Assembly: GCA_900757295.1 (NCBI GenBank) | Contig: CAAENH010000040.1 | Span: forward strand, 1 to 24,560 | DNA length: 24,560 bases | Reading direction: 5' to 3' | Source: Bacilli bacterium | Lineage (GTDB): Bacteria; Bacillota_I; Bacilli_A; RF39; UBA660 | Shown here: positions 7,220 to 15,078 of the stretch, in pieces | Position numbering within the stretch: the first letter of the stretch is position 1 | Layout of the letters: every line of letters begins with the position of its first letter | Translations under genes and position numbers: made by a program | Notes under the pieces: model-generated | The model's input: the letters and a program-made list of their open reading frames with translations, nothing else | What the model was told of the DNA's origin: nothing | Databases searched by the model: none

Positions 7220-7299
7220 ATTATTTGTATTGCCTTATATAATATGTTATTATAGACCTGTTGCTTAAATATAAGAGAAAAAAGAGGAGGGCATAAAAT

Positions 7300-8048
7300 A
7301 TGAATATTATTGAATTTTGGCTTATAAGTTTTGTTATAGCGCAAGGAATAGAAAAATCGACTGCATTGACAGTTATAAAAAAATTGGCCATGATGGTTAT
7401 AAAATAAATAGGCAAAATTCAAGAAAAAATTATCTTTTATCAATTATTAACTTAATTCCCATTATAAATATTGTGATAAGTTTATTTTCATCTCTTTCAC
7501 TTCATTTTTATGATGGGATATTAAAAGAATTAAAAAAAGATGGAATCTTATTAAAACTTAGTGATGAAGAGAAAGAAGAATATCATCAAAATCCAACTTT
7601 GCTTAAAGCATTATTGATAAACCGCAAAACTAAATCAAAAGTAAGTAATGATCAACAAGATAAAAATACTATTTCTAAAACACAAGAAAGTAATAATTCT
7701 AAGTTAATTCATAGAAAAATTGTATCTATCCAAGAAGAAAAATCATTAACTATTGACTATGAAATTAATACGGATGAAAATGAATTTGCAATTATTGAAA
7801 CAGCAGGTAATGTTAAAGATTTAACAACAGAAGAATTGGAAAATATTATTTTAGATGAACTTAATCGTAAATTAGAAGATCTAACAAGTGAATTAGAAAC
7901 TAATAAACCGACTCAAAAAATTATTGATAATAATGTTTATAAAGAGGCTTTGATTAAACAAAGACAAATATTAATTGAAGAAAGAGAAACATTAGTTAAT
8001 ACACTAGGAAATACTAAAAAGTTAACATATAAAAAGAACATTAAATAA
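7300..8048 (+). CDS. Unrecognised membrane protein, frame broken at an A7 run
   Basis: The best start is the ATG at 7300, with a perfect AGGAGG at 7284-7289. That frame reads MNIIEFWLISFVIAQGIEK and stops at 7405-7407 after 35 codons. A second frame, open across this region to 8048, carries the rest: NGYK-like GHDGYKINRQ, a hydrophobic segment LLSIINLIPIINIVISLFSS, then a charged C-terminal half with SDEEKEEY and an acidic, Glu/Lys-rich end. Moving from the first frame to the second at the A7 run (7377-7383) gives one continuous protein of about 248 residues with two membrane helices. The run is read ATA AAA AAA in the first frame, which is the A AAA AAA slippery heptamer, and a -1 shift there yields exactly the second frame. 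The second frame has only a TTG at 7317 without a ribosome site. Options: single-base loss (or sequencing error), phase switching, or real slippage. Function unknown. Confidence 0.65.
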
Positions 8049-8064
8049 AAATGTTCTCTTTTTT
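8036..8064. terminator. Bidirectional terminator between convergent genes
   Basis: GAACATT (8036-8042) and AATGTTC (8050-8056) form a perfect 7-bp stem. T-rich sequence follows on the plus strand, and the A-rich left flank supplies a T tract on the minus strand. It serves both the 7300-8048 gene and the response regulator. Confidence 0.7.
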
Positions 8065-8763
8065 AATATTATTTTTATATTTTTTAGATAATAAAAATAT
8101 TTCTTCATTATTATCTAAAATGAAACTGCCATCATTCCATTTATACAAATTTACATGTTTGGTATTTACAATACAAGCTCTATGAACTTGTTTGAATCTA
8201 TAATCTAATTTTTGCAATATTGTTTTAATAGTACTATTTATTAGAAAAATATTATGAGTTGTAACAATCACCAATTTTCTTTTTTGAGTATCACGATAGA
8301 TATAGAGAATATCTTTGTTATATATTTGTAAATCAACTTGATTAGTACTATATTTAAACATATTTACATCATAGTCTTGATTTAATACATCTTTTATATC
8401 TGATGATAGTCTTTCTTCCATATTTTTATATTTTTCAATAAAATCTAAAACTTTATAAATATTTCTATAAACTCTTTCAAAATAATCATCGTGATATGTT
8501 AAAATAATTATTTCACTGTTCCAATCATTTTTTCTTATTTTCAAAGCGATACTTATACCATCGATTTTGTCATTAAGATCAACATCAAGTAAATATATTG
8601 TTCGAATTGATTGATCATCAATAATGTTTTGCAATTCTTCATTATATTTATTAAAATATTTTATTTCAATTTCTTCCTTTAAATTAAAAGTTTCTTTTAG
8701 AATAATGTTTTTCATTCTTTTTTGCATATCAACTTCATCATCTACGATAATGAATCTTATCAT
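8041..8763 (-). CDS. LytTR-family response regulator
   Basis: 240 residues from the ATG at 8761-8763, with AGGTG (8772-8776) upstream. The frame is open 21 codons further, but that extension runs across the promoter at 8798-8826, so the internal ATG is the real start. Residues 1-118 are a receiver domain: acidic pocket D8-D9-E10, phosphoacceptor D60 in YLLDVDL, T89 in IILTYHDD and K111 in VLDFIEK. Residues about 145-238 are a LytTR DNA-binding domain (YIYRDTQKRKLVIVTT, then FKQVHRACIVNTKHV, then a GSFILDNNEEIFLLSKKY segment). Such AgrA/ComE-like regulators usually pair with a HPK10 sensor kinase and control quorum or bacteriocin genes; no kinase is in this window, only a small membrane protein upstream. 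Confidence 0.9.
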   Translation of the reverse strand: MIRFIIVDDEVDMQKRMKNIILKETFNLKEEIEIKYFNKYNEELQNIIDDQSIRTIYLLDVDLNDKIDGISIALKIRKNDWNSEIIILTYHDDYFERVYRNIYKVLDFIEKYKNMEERLSSDIKDVLNQDYDVNMFKYSTNQVDLQIYNKDILYIYRDTQKRKLVIVTTHNIFLINSTIKTILQKLDYRFKQVHRACIVNTKHVNLYKWNDGSFILDNNEEIFLLSKKYKNNIKKENIFI

Positions 8764-8783
8764 TATAAATGCACCTACATTTC

Positions 8784-8795
8784 TACAGTCCTGTA
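8784..8795. promoter_or_regulatory. Perfect-arm dyad at the start site of the LytTR gene
   Basis: TACAG-TC-CTGTA, a 5+5 inverted repeat starting just 2 bases beyond the -10 box, hence covering the expected transcription start. Position suggests an operator; LytTR proteins themselves usually prefer direct repeats, so the binding protein is uncertain. Confidence 0.4.
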
Positions 8796-8797
8796 AA

Positions 8798-8826
8798 ATT
8801 ATACCATATAATTTTTCTATCAGCAA
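8798..8826 (-). promoter_or_regulatory. Promoter of the LytTR response regulator
   Basis: On the minus strand: TTGCTG (8826-8821), 17 bases, TATAAT (8803-8798) preceded by TGG, giving an extended -10 (TGGTATAAT). It shows the regulator has its own promoter and excludes the longer upstream start. Confidence 0.7.
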
Positions 8827-8831
8827 AATTT

Positions 8832-9209
8832 TTATATTAGTCCAATTTCATCATCATAAATACTATTTTTTTGAATAAAAATATTTAATGCGCCAGCTAT
8901 TAAAAATAGTAGGGCACTAATCAAAGTAAGGTTCGTAAGAAAAACTTTTTTTTGAGTAGCATTGCTACGTAAATTTCTAATTGATTTATATGATAAAAAC
9001 ACAAAATATAAATATATGAAGAAAGCAATAACTAGAACATAAAGATTAATTTGCCTAAATAAATTTCTACTTCTTATATTATTATTTTTAATGTAATCAC
9101 GTTCTAAGTAATTAGAATACAAATTAGCTATTATTGTAAAAAAGTAGGTTAGCCAAATTATATCTTCAATATTTGTTTCTTTAATTTTTTCAAATATAGA
9201 ATTATTCAT
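8832..9209 (-). CDS. Small membrane protein of unknown function
   Basis: 125 residues with about three membrane helices: IEDIIWLTYFFTIIANLYS (near 15-33), INLYVLVIAFFIYLYFVFLS (about 54-73) and LTLISALLFLIAGALNIFI (about 93-111), joined by basic loops. I do not recognise a family with confidence. It lies just upstream of the LytTR regulator on the same strand (68 bases to the regulator's ATG, which has its own promoter), so a signalling partnership is possible but unsupported by any sensor motif. No Shine-Dalgarno sequence is visible before the ATG, and a TATAAT sits only 10 bases upstream, so the message may be leaderless. Confidence 0.65.
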   Translation of the reverse strand: MNNSIFEKIKETNIEDIIWLTYFFTIIANLYSNYLERDYIKNNNIRSRNLFRQINLYVLVIAFFIYLYFVFLSYKSIRNLRSNATQKKVFLTNLTLISALLFLIAGALNIFIQKNSIYDDEIGLI

Positions 9210-9219
9210 ACTAATATAT

Positions 9220-9225
9220 ATTATA
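9220..9225 (-). promoter_or_regulatory. -10 box 10 bases before the small membrane protein start
   Basis: TATAAT on the minus strand; a start site 6-8 bases downstream would leave about 3-4 untranslated bases before the ATG at 9209. No convincing -35. Confidence 0.4.
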
Positions 9226-9244
9226 GAATATCAAATTTATTAGC

Positions 9245-9272
9245 ATAAAAAAACTAATCCTTATCAGATTAG
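9245..9272 (-). terminator. Terminator of the Lys-Ile-Glu tRNA unit
   Basis: On the minus strand CTAATC, a 7-base loop, GATTAG (arms 9272-9267 and 9259-9254) and then a run of seven T. It lies 13 bases after the CCA end of tRNA-Glu. Confidence 0.75.
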
Positions 9273-9285
9273 ATTAATAATTAAA

Positions 9286-9361
9286 TGGTGACCAGTACGG
9301 GATTTGAACCCGTGAATGCATGCGTGAAAGGCATGTGTGTTAACCGCTTCACCAACTGGCC
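9286..9361 (-). tRNA. tRNA-Glu (anticodon TTC)
   Basis: 76 bases with encoded CCA. Acceptor GGCCAGT pairs with ACTGGTC; anticodon stem CATGC/GCATG closes the loop CTTTCAC (anticodon TTC); T arm ACGGG-TTCAAAT-CCCGT. The last gene of a three-tRNA unit that begins with tRNA-Lys. Confidence 0.95.
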
Positions 9362-9378
9362 AGTAATAAAAAACAAAA

Positions 9379-9455
<77 letters not shown>

Positions 9456-9532
9456 ATTTCGTTTAACTGCTCTTTTATTTTATAATAAAATGTCATATAA
9501 TGCAACACTTTTTTGCATTAAAATTAATAAAA

Positions 9533-9608
9533 TGGTGTCCCCTTAGGGACTCGAACCCTAGACCCACTGATTAAGAGTCAGTTGCTCTACCAACTGAGCT
9601 AAGGAGAC
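9533..9608 (-). tRNA. tRNA-Lys (anticodon CTT)
   Basis: 76 bases with encoded CCA. Acceptor GTCTCCT pairs with AGGGGAC; anticodon stem ACTGA/TCAGT closes the loop CTCTTAA (anticodon CTT, reading AAG); T arm CTAGG-GTTCGAGT region intact. First gene of the unit, directly behind its promoter. Confidence 0.95.
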
Positions 9609-9620
9609 ATCACAAATAGA

Positions 9621-9648
9621 ATTATAACACAAAAAGTCTATTAAGCAA
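9621..9648 (-). promoter_or_regulatory. Promoter of the tRNA-Lys-Ile-Glu unit
   Basis: On the minus strand: TTGCTT (9648-9643), 16 bases, TATAAT (9626-9621). The mature 5' end of tRNA-Lys is 12 bases beyond the -10 box, leaving almost no precursor leader. Confidence 0.65.
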
Positions 9649-9681
9649 ATAGTTTTTTATATTTTAAATTAAAATAAAACA

Positions 9682-9690
9682 TGATATAAT
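9682..9690 (+). promoter_or_regulatory. Extended -10 promoter of the 97-residue membrane protein
   Basis: TGATATAAT followed by a GAGG ribosome site (9697-9700) and ATG at 9709. Same extended -10 form as at 821 and 11412. Confidence 0.55.
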
Positions 9691-9708
9691 TTTTTTGAGG
9701 TACTTAAT

Positions 9709-10002
9709 ATGAAAAATAAATATCAAAGAATGAATAAAGAAGAGAAGAAAAACTTACAACAAAACTTTGCCAAAGATGCAAATAATAAAGAATTATTAAT
9801 CCGATTAAAGAGAGTAGTAGTAACTGGATCTTTAGGCACAATTATAGGCGTAATTTTACTTATTATGGCAATTGTTCAAAAAAATAATATTTTTGATTAC
9901 ATATATGCAAGTGTTATCACAGTAATATCTGTCATTTTTGTGATTGCCAGTTTTAAGATTAAAGGTAAAGTTTTAAATGAATACGCTATAAAGAAGAAAT
10001 AA
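9709..10002 (+). CDS. Small two-helix membrane protein
   Basis: 97 residues. A basic, hydrophilic N-terminal third (KNKYQRMNKEEKKNLQQNF) precedes two membrane helices (about 38-57 and 63-83) and a basic tail. Charge distribution suggests both termini face the cytoplasm. Monocistronic: own extended -10 promoter and own terminator, placed between tRNA genes on the other strand. No family recognised and no functional motif visible. Confidence 0.7.
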   Translation: MKNKYQRMNKEEKKNLQQNFAKDANNKELLIRLKRVVVTGSLGTIIGVILLIMAIVQKNNIFDYIYASVITVISVIFVIASFKIKGKVLNEYAIKKK

Positions 10003-10015
10003 ATCTTCTTTTTTT
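9991..10015 (+). terminator. Terminator of the 97-residue protein gene
   Basis: AAGAAGA (9991-9997), 6-base loop, TCTTCTT (10004-10010), then a T run. The stem includes the last codons and stop. Confidence 0.65.
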
Positions 10016-10041
10016 AATTACTTAATATAAAGAATGTAAAG

Positions 10042-10065
10042 AAAAAAACCAGCCTAAGCTAGTTT
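10042..10065 (-). terminator. Terminator of tRNA-Ser
   Basis: On the minus strand AAACTAGC, TTAG loop, GCTGGTTT (one U-G pair), followed by a T run. It starts 10 bases beyond the CCA end. Confidence 0.75.
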
Positions 10066-10074
10066 GTTTTTTAA

Positions 10075-10165
10075 TGGCGGAGCAAGAGAGATTTGAACTC
10101 TCGCGCCAGTTGCCCGACCTACACCCTTAGCAGGGGCGCCTCTTCAGCCACTTGAGTATTGCTCC
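10075..10165 (-). tRNA. tRNA-Ser (anticodon GCT)
   Basis: 91 bases with encoded CCA; class II tRNA with a long variable arm. Acceptor GGAGCAA pairs with TTGCTCC, discriminator G; anticodon stem CGCCC/GGGTG closes the loop CTGCTAA (anticodon GCT, reading AGC/AGT). Own promoter and terminator. Confidence 0.95.
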
Positions 10166-10179
10166 AACATGACTATTAA

Positions 10180-10208
10180 ATTGTATAATATTTCGAAAAT
10201 TATGTCAA
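10180..10208 (-). promoter_or_regulatory. Promoter of tRNA-Ser
   Basis: On the minus strand: TTGACA (10208-10203), exactly 17 bases, TACAAT (10185-10180). The -35 is a perfect consensus, the strongest promoter in the window, as expected for a stable RNA gene. Confidence 0.8.
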
Positions 10209-10230
10209 TAATAGTATGAACATTTTTTTG

Positions 10231-10262
10231 AAAAATAAAACAATCAGCTATTTACCGATTGT
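10231..10262 (-). terminator. Terminator after the ZnuA/TroA-like gene
   Basis: On the minus strand ACAATCGG (10262-10255), 7-base loop, CTGATTGT (10247-10240; one G-U pair), then a T-rich run. It includes the stop codon of the gene. Confidence 0.6.
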
Positions 10263-11120
10263 TACATTTCTAATATTATCTATGTTTTTTTGCATTAAAG
10301 TATAATAGGTTTCATTATTTTTTCTTTGCTCATCTTTCAAAGTACTTAACATATTCATTTCAACTAAAGCAGCATTATAATTATCTTTTAAATCTTTAAT
10401 TACATCATTTTCTGCCTTATCGTCTCTAGTTAAAATATATTTATAATCTCCATTTTGAAAATTCTTTTGAATATTTGCTAAACTATTAGGTGTTAAGTTT
10501 TCTTCATCTTCTAAAGAAATAACTTTATAACCATATTTTTCTAAAAATTTAAATACATTAGAATCAACAACTAATGTTGGTTCATTAACATTTGCTGCAA
10601 TAACTCTTAACTCAGCATCCATTTGAGATATTTGAGTTTGTAATTCTTTATAATTTTTATCAATTGTTTCTTTTGAATAAGTACTATTTAATATTTCTTC
10701 TAAATTATTTTTTACAGTAGAAGCAAGCATTAAGTAATTACTAGGGCTAATCCATAATTCTTCAGTACTATTTTCAAGTGTTAAACCATAAGATACATCA
10801 ATGATTTTAATATTAGTATTTTTGTTAATTAATTTTCGAGCCAAATCTTTTTCATTTGTTAAACCATTATATATAAATATATTTCCTAAACTGTAATTAT
10901 TTAATTGTTTATTAGTTAATTTATAATTGCTAGGATCACTACCATCTGGGAAAACACTAGATATATTAACATTTTCACCATATAACTCTTGAGCTAAAAA
11001 CTCTATTGGATATACAGTAGTATACACTTGATTTGGATCAGTTTTTAATGATCTACTATTGCATCCACATCCTAAAAACAGAATTCCTAAAATAATACAA
11101 AATTTAAACGCTTTTTTCAT
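10248..11120 (-). CDS. ZnuA/TroA-family substrate-binding lipoprotein lacking canonical metal ligands
   Basis: 290 residues. A lipoprotein signal peptide ([18 protein letters not shown]; lipidated Cys18 or Cys20) puts it on the outer face of the membrane. The body follows the TroA/ZnuA fold: [37 protein letters not shown], the long backbone helix (about 150-175), then [12 protein letters not shown]. Zn/Mn-binding members use His in DPHxY, His in DPHxWLDP, His or Glu before GYF/KYF, and Asp/Glu near the C-terminus. Here, aligned by eye, these are [20 protein letters not shown] and VEMNML, so none is the usual ligand. The start overlaps the end of yidD by 17 bases. No ABC permease or ATPase is adjacent. 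It may bind something other than a metal ion, or be degenerating. Confidence 0.8.
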   Translation of the reverse strand: MKKAFKFCIILGILFLGCGCNSRSLKTDPNQVYTTVYPIEFLAQELYGENVNISSVFPDGSDPSNYKLTNKQLNNYSLGNIFIYNGLTNEKDLARKLINKNTNIKIIDVSYGLTLENSTEELWISPSNYLMLASTVKNNLEEILNSTYSKETIDKNYKELQTQISQMDAELRVIAANVNEPTLVVDSNVFKFLEKYGYKVISLEDEENLTPNSLANIQKNFQNGDYKYILTRDDKAENDVIKDLKDNYNAALVEMNMLSTLKDEQRKNNETYYTLMQKNIDNIRNVTIGK

Positions 11121-11340
11121 TAATTTTCTCCTTCTTTAAAACAGGATCATAACCATATTTTCCAAATGGCCGACACCTTAATATTCTTTTAATAGTTAAA
11201 TAGCTTCCCTTAAAAAAGCCATATTCTTCTAAAGCTTCAATAGCATAATTAGAACATGTTGGGTAAAATCTACAATTACCATGACTACTTAAAGGAGTAA
11301 TCTGATACAACTTAATAAGCTTAATTAATAAGTGTTTCAC
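11104..11340 (-). CDS. yidD: Membrane protein insertion efficiency factor YidD
   Basis: 78 residues, the usual size. Contains the family core [15 protein letters not shown] (about 23-37) and the C-terminal RILRCRPF with the third Cys ([12 protein letters not shown]). The N-terminal [15 protein letters not shown] is the amphipathic membrane-associating helix. YidD works at the inner face of the membrane with YidC in membrane protein insertion. The start is GTG at 11340-11338, behind GGTGAT. Its end overlaps the substrate-binding lipoprotein gene, an unusual partner; more commonly yidD sits in the rpmH-rnpA-yidC region. Confidence 0.93.
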   Translation of the reverse strand: MKHLLIKLIKLYQITPLSSHGNCRFYPTCSNYAIEALEEYGFFKGSYLTIKRILRCRPFGKYGYDPVLKKEKINEKSV

Positions 11341-11390
11341 GCTATCACCAATTAAATTTTACTATAAATACTAAATTTTGTAAAATATGT

Positions 11391-11420
11391 TTGTTAAAAT
11401 TTATGAATATTTGATATAAT
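11391..11420 (+). promoter_or_regulatory. Promoter of rnc-smc
   Basis: TTGTTA (11391-11396), 18 bases, TATAAT (11415-11420) with TGA before it (extended -10). ATG of rnc is 18 bases further, with GGTGAT between. It shares the short gap with the start of divergent yidD. Confidence 0.6.
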
Positions 11421-11438
11421 TATACATGGTGATTAAAA

Positions 11439-12086
11439 ATGACTTTTTTAGATAAGTATAATATTAAATTTAATAATATTTCTTTACTTGAGACTGCTTT
11501 AACTCATAGTTCTTATAGCAATGAAAATGGTGGAGAAAATTATGAACGTTTAGAGTATCTTGGAGATGCAGTTTTGCAAATAATTATGAGTGAATATTTT
11601 TATTTAAACACTGATTGGAAAGAAGGAAAAATGAGCAAAGTGCGTGCAAGTTACGTTTGTGAGCAAGCTTTGCGTATATATTCTGAAGATATCGGTCTAA
11701 TTCCTTTTATTAAAGTCGGCCATGGTCAAGAAAAAGATATAAGTGATAACATAATTGCTGATATTTTTGAAAGTACTTTAGGTGCAGTATATCTAGATCA
11801 AGGAATTGAAAAAGCTAAAGAAATAATTTATGATATAGCGATACCATATGTTAAAAAAAATCATGTTTTCTTAGATGATTATAAATCTCTTTTACAAGAA
11901 TATACTCAAACTACTAAAAATACTTTAGAATATAAGGTAGTTGATGAATCAGGCCCTGCTCATGACAAACGATTTGTAGTTGAAGTTAGAATTGATAATA
12001 TGATTTTTGGCAAAGGAAAGGGTAAAAGTAAAAAAGAAGCAGAACAAAATGCTGCATATGATGCTTATTTAAAAATTGCAAAATAA
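11439..12086 (+). CDS. rnc: Ribonuclease III
   Basis: 215 residues, slightly short of the usual 225-235. Cleaves double-stranded RNA, including rRNA precursors. The RNase III signature ERLEYLGDAVL holds catalytic E39 and D43; the second half-site is ADIFESTLGAVYLD with D108 and E111. A C-terminal dsRNA-binding domain follows (about 146-213: YKSLLQEYTQ, FGKGKGKSKKEAEQNAAYDA). Ribosome site GGTGAT 8 bases before the ATG. smc begins 15 bases downstream, the standard rnc-smc operon of Bacillota; acpP, often just upstream, is absent. Confidence 0.97.
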   Translation: MTFLDKYNIKFNNISLLETALTHSSYSNENGGENYERLEYLGDAVLQIIMSEYFYLNTDWKEGKMSKVRASYVCEQALRIYSEDIGLIPFIKVGHGQEKDISDNIIADIFESTLGAVYLDQGIEKAKEIIYDIAIPYVKKNHVFLDDYKSLLQEYTQTTKNTLEYKVVDESGPAHDKRFVVEVRIDNMIFGKGKGKSKKEAEQNAAYDAYLKIAK

Positions 12087-12101
12087 AAAGGAGGTACAAC
12101 T

Positions 12102-15047
12102 ATGTATTTAAAAAGCATTAAAGCTCATGGTTTTAAATCATTTGCTGATGTTATAGAATTAGATATCAAAAAGGGTATCACTGGTGTAGTAGGTCCAAAC
12201 GGAAGTGGAAAAAGTAACATAGTAGATGCAGTAAAATGGGTTTTAGGAGAACAATCTGTTAAAGCTCTTCGCGGTACTAATCAAATGACTGATGTCATTT
12301 TTTCTGGTTCAAAAACTCGTAATATGATGAATAGAGCATATGTTGCTTTGACATTTGACAATACTGATAAATATTTAAATACCACTTTTGATAATGTAGA
12401 AATAAAAAGAGTATTATATAAAAATGGTGAGAATGAATATTTTATTAATAATAATAAAGTCAGGCTAAAAGATATTACAGATTTATTTATTGATAGTGGT
12501 GCAGGCAAAGAATCATTTAATATTATTTCTCAAGGTTCAGTTGGGGATGTTATCAATAGTAAGCCTGAAGATAGAAGAGTAATTATTGAAAGTGCTGCTG
12601 GCGTATTAAAATATAAGAAAAGAAAAGAAGAAACTAATAGAAAACTATTAAAAGTTAATGATAATCTAGAAAAAATTAATTTAATAATAGAAGAATTAGA
12701 AAAAAACTTAAATCCTTTAAAAAAACAAGCTGATGATGCTACTAAATATAAAAATTATAAACATGAATTAGAAAATATTGAGATAGCAATTATGGCAAAA
12801 GACATTACAGATTTAAATGAACAATATCAAGAATTAAAGAATTTAGTTGATACATTAAATGAAGACGCTGTAAGTTTTAATGCTACAGTCAATGAAAAAA
12901 GTGCTTTATTAGAAAACATGCGTTTACAAAGCATAAAAATTGATGAAAAAATTACTGAATTAAATGAAAAAATAATAAAGCTAACTCAAGAAATTTCTAA
13001 ATTAAATAGTCAAAAACAATTGACAATAGAAAGAAAGAAATATGAAGTTGATAGCAATGTTTTAGCTAATAATATAATTAACTTAAAAGAAGAAGAGCTA
13101 ACATTGCAAAATAATATTTCAAGTTTAAAAAAAGATATTGAAATTCTAAATGAAAGTTTTGATGAAAAAATCAAAATATTTAATGAGCAAAAAAGTAAAT
13201 ATCAAAAAGCAACATTAGAAAAAAGTGCTTTAAATAAAGATATAGAAGAAAAAAACAAACAACAATTATATTATAGAAATCAAATCAATATAATCGAAAA
13301 CAATATAGAAAATGATAGTAGTTTACCATATTCTGTTAAAAGCATTCTTAATAATACTAGATTTAGTAAAGTTCATAATACAATTGGAAAATTAATTAAT
13401 ATTGATGATAAATATGTCAATGCAATTGATACTGTTTTAGGTTATTCTGCAAATATTATTGTAGTTGATGATCAATTATGTGCTAAAGAGTGTATTGAAT
13501 ATTTAAAAGAAAATAAATTAGGAAGAGCAACATTTTTTCCATTAAATGTTATTAAAGGCAAGTTTATAGATCAAGAAACTATAGCAAAAGTTAAAAATGT
13601 TCATGGTTACATTGGCATTGCTTCTTCTTTAGTTAACTATGATAAAAAATATGAAAATATCATTCAAAATCAATTAGGCAATGTTTTAGTAGTTGAAGAT
13701 ATTGATGCTTTAAATAATGTAGGAAAAATAATAAATTATAAATACCGTGTTGTATCTTTAGATAAAGAGATTCTTCATACTGGTGGAGCATTAACAGGTG
13801 GAGCAAGTAAAACAGTTAGCAATAGTGCTTTAGCTTTAAAAGATCAATTGAACAATTTACAAAAACAAGCAGCATTAAATGATAAAAAATTAGCTGAATT
13901 AAATAAGCAATCAGATGAAAAAACTTTACATATTAATGATATTATTGAAGAAATAAGCAAGTATAATTATGAGCTAAGTTCTTTAAAAGAAGATATCAAT
14001 CGAAAAAGTATTACTTTAAAAGATTTAGAAGAAAGATATGAAATCAAGCACGAAGAATTATTAGGGGCTCAAAATGTTAAAGACAATTCTTTAGATAAAG
14101 AACTAAATGATATTTTAGAAAATTATTATCAAAAGAATCAAGAAAAAGGAATATTAGAAAAAGAACTTGCTAGTTATAAAAATCAAAAAGATGATATATT
14201 CTTTAAAATCAATGAAATAGAAAAAGAAAATAAAGATAAAAATACAAAATACAATAAAAAAATCCAGGAATTAAAAGAAGCCGAAATAAAATTAGGCAAA
14301 GTTGATGTTAAGTTAGATACATTATTAAATTCATTAAGTGAAACATATAATTTAACATATGAAAAAGCTCGGGCAAATTATCATTTAGATATGGCCGAAG
14401 ACTTAGCTAGAAATAGTATTATTGATTTAAAAAGAAAAATTCAATCTCTAGGAAATGTTAATTTAGGTGCTATAGAAGAATTTGAACGTATTAATACTAG
14501 ATATACATTTTTAGATAGTCAAAAACAAGATTTAGTATGTTCTGTTGAATCATTAAATACAGCTATTAAAGAAATGGATGAAATAATGAAAAATAAATTC
14601 TTAGAGACATTTGAGATAGTTAATAAAGAATTTAATACTGTTTACAAGCAATTATTTAAAGGAGGAGATGGTAGATTAAAATTAACAGATCCAGATAATT
14701 TATTAGAAACAGGAATCGAAATAATCGCTCAACCTCCAGGAAAAAAGATGAATAGTATTGGATTATTATCTGGTGGAGAGAAAACACTTACAGCAATATC
14801 ATTGTTATTTGCTATATTAAATGTTAAACCAGTTCCGTTTGTAATTTTAGATGAAGTAGAAGCTGCTCTTGATGATGCTAACGTAGAAACATTTGGCACA
14901 TATTTGCTTGAAAAGAAAGAAAAAAGTCAATTTATTATTATTACACATAAGAAAAAAACTATGGAATATGCTGATGTTTTATATGGTATAACAATGCAAG
15001 AGAGTGGAGTTAGTAAATTAGTTAGTGTAAAATTAGAAAATATATAG
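12102..15047 (+). CDS. smc: Chromosome segregation ATPase SMC
   Basis: 981 residues against about 1,180 in Bacillus, similar to Mollicute SMCs. Condensin core subunit that compacts and segregates the nucleoid with ScpA/ScpB. Visible: N-terminal Walker A GPNGSGKSN (about 31-39), a Q-loop region near 142 (SQGSVGDVI), the first coiled coil (about 170-400), the hinge (about 405-570, with VLGYSANIIVVDD and TGGALTGGASK), the second coiled coil (about 580-790), the ABC signature LLSGGEKTLTAIS (near 885-898) and Walker B VILDEVEAALDD (near 910). All ATPase motifs are intact, and the missing length is in the coiled arms. GGAGG 6 bases before ATG. ftsY, the usual next gene, is not there. Confidence 0.97.
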   Translation: MYLKSIKAHGFKSFADVIELDIKKGITGVVGPNGSGKSNIVDAVKWVLGEQSVKALRGTNQMTDVIFSGSKTRNMMNRAYVALTFDNTDKYLNTTFDNVEIKRVLYKNGENEYFINNNKVRLKDITDLFIDSGAGKESFNIISQGSVGDVINSKPEDRRVIIESAAGVLKYKKRKEETNRKLLKVNDNLEKINLIIEELEKNLNPLKKQADDATKYKNYKHELENIEIAIMAKDITDLNEQYQELKNLVDTLNEDAVSFNATVNEKSALLENMRLQSIKIDEKITELNEKIIKLTQEISKLNSQKQLTIERKKYEVDSNVLANNIINLKEEELTLQNNISSLKKDIEILNESFDEKIKIFNEQKSKYQKATLEKSALNKDIEEKNKQQLYYRNQINIIENNIENDSSLPYSVKSILNNTRFSKVHNTIGKLINIDDKYVNAIDTVLGYSANIIVVDDQLCAKECIEYLKENKLGRATFFPLNVIKGKFIDQETIAKVKNVHGYIGIASSLVNYDKKYENIIQNQLGNVLVVEDIDALNNVGKIINYKYRVVSLDKEILHTGGALTGGASKTVSNSALALKDQLNNLQKQAALNDKKLAELNKQSDEKTLHINDIIEEISKYNYELSSLKEDINRKSITLKDLEERYEIKHEELLGAQNVKDNSLDKELNDILENYYQKNQEKGILEKELASYKNQKDDIFFKINEIEKENKDKNTKYNKKIQELKEAEIKLGKVDVKLDTLLNSLSETYNLTYEKARANYHLDMAEDLARNSIIDLKRKIQSLGNVNLGAIEEFERINTRYTFLDSQKQDLVCSVESLNTAIKEMDEIMKNKFLETFEIVNKEFNTVYKQLFKGGDGRLKLTDPDNLLETGIEIIAQPPGKKMNSIGLLSGGEKTLTAISLLFAILNVKPVPFVILDEVEAALDDANVETFGTYLLEKKEKSQFIIITHKKKTMEYADVLYGITMQESGVSKLVSVKLENI

Positions 15048-15053
15048 TATAAT
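15048..15053 (+). promoter_or_regulatory. Possible -10 box after smc
   Basis: TATAAT directly after the smc stop, 25 bases before the ATG at 15079. No clear -35, but it would allow the exported-protein gene to be expressed apart from smc. Confidence 0.3.
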
Positions 15054-15078
15054 AGAAAAAGTTTAGGTGGGTTGATAT

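Noticed and set aside
7180..7443. Open frames on the minus strand across the 7300 gene start
   Set aside because: No ribosome site, low-complexity composition, and they oppose a better-supported gene with a perfect AGGAGG.
8764..8826. 21-codon N-terminal extension of the LytTR regulator
   Set aside because: It runs through the promoter at 8798-8826 and the dyad at 8784-8795; the receiver domain begins at the ATG at 8763, which has AGGTG upstream.
12281..12508. Minus-strand open frame inside smc (and similar ones inside uvrC, the exported-protein gene and the RnfC-like gene)
   Set aside because: Shadows of well-recognised genes; no ribosome sites or motifs.
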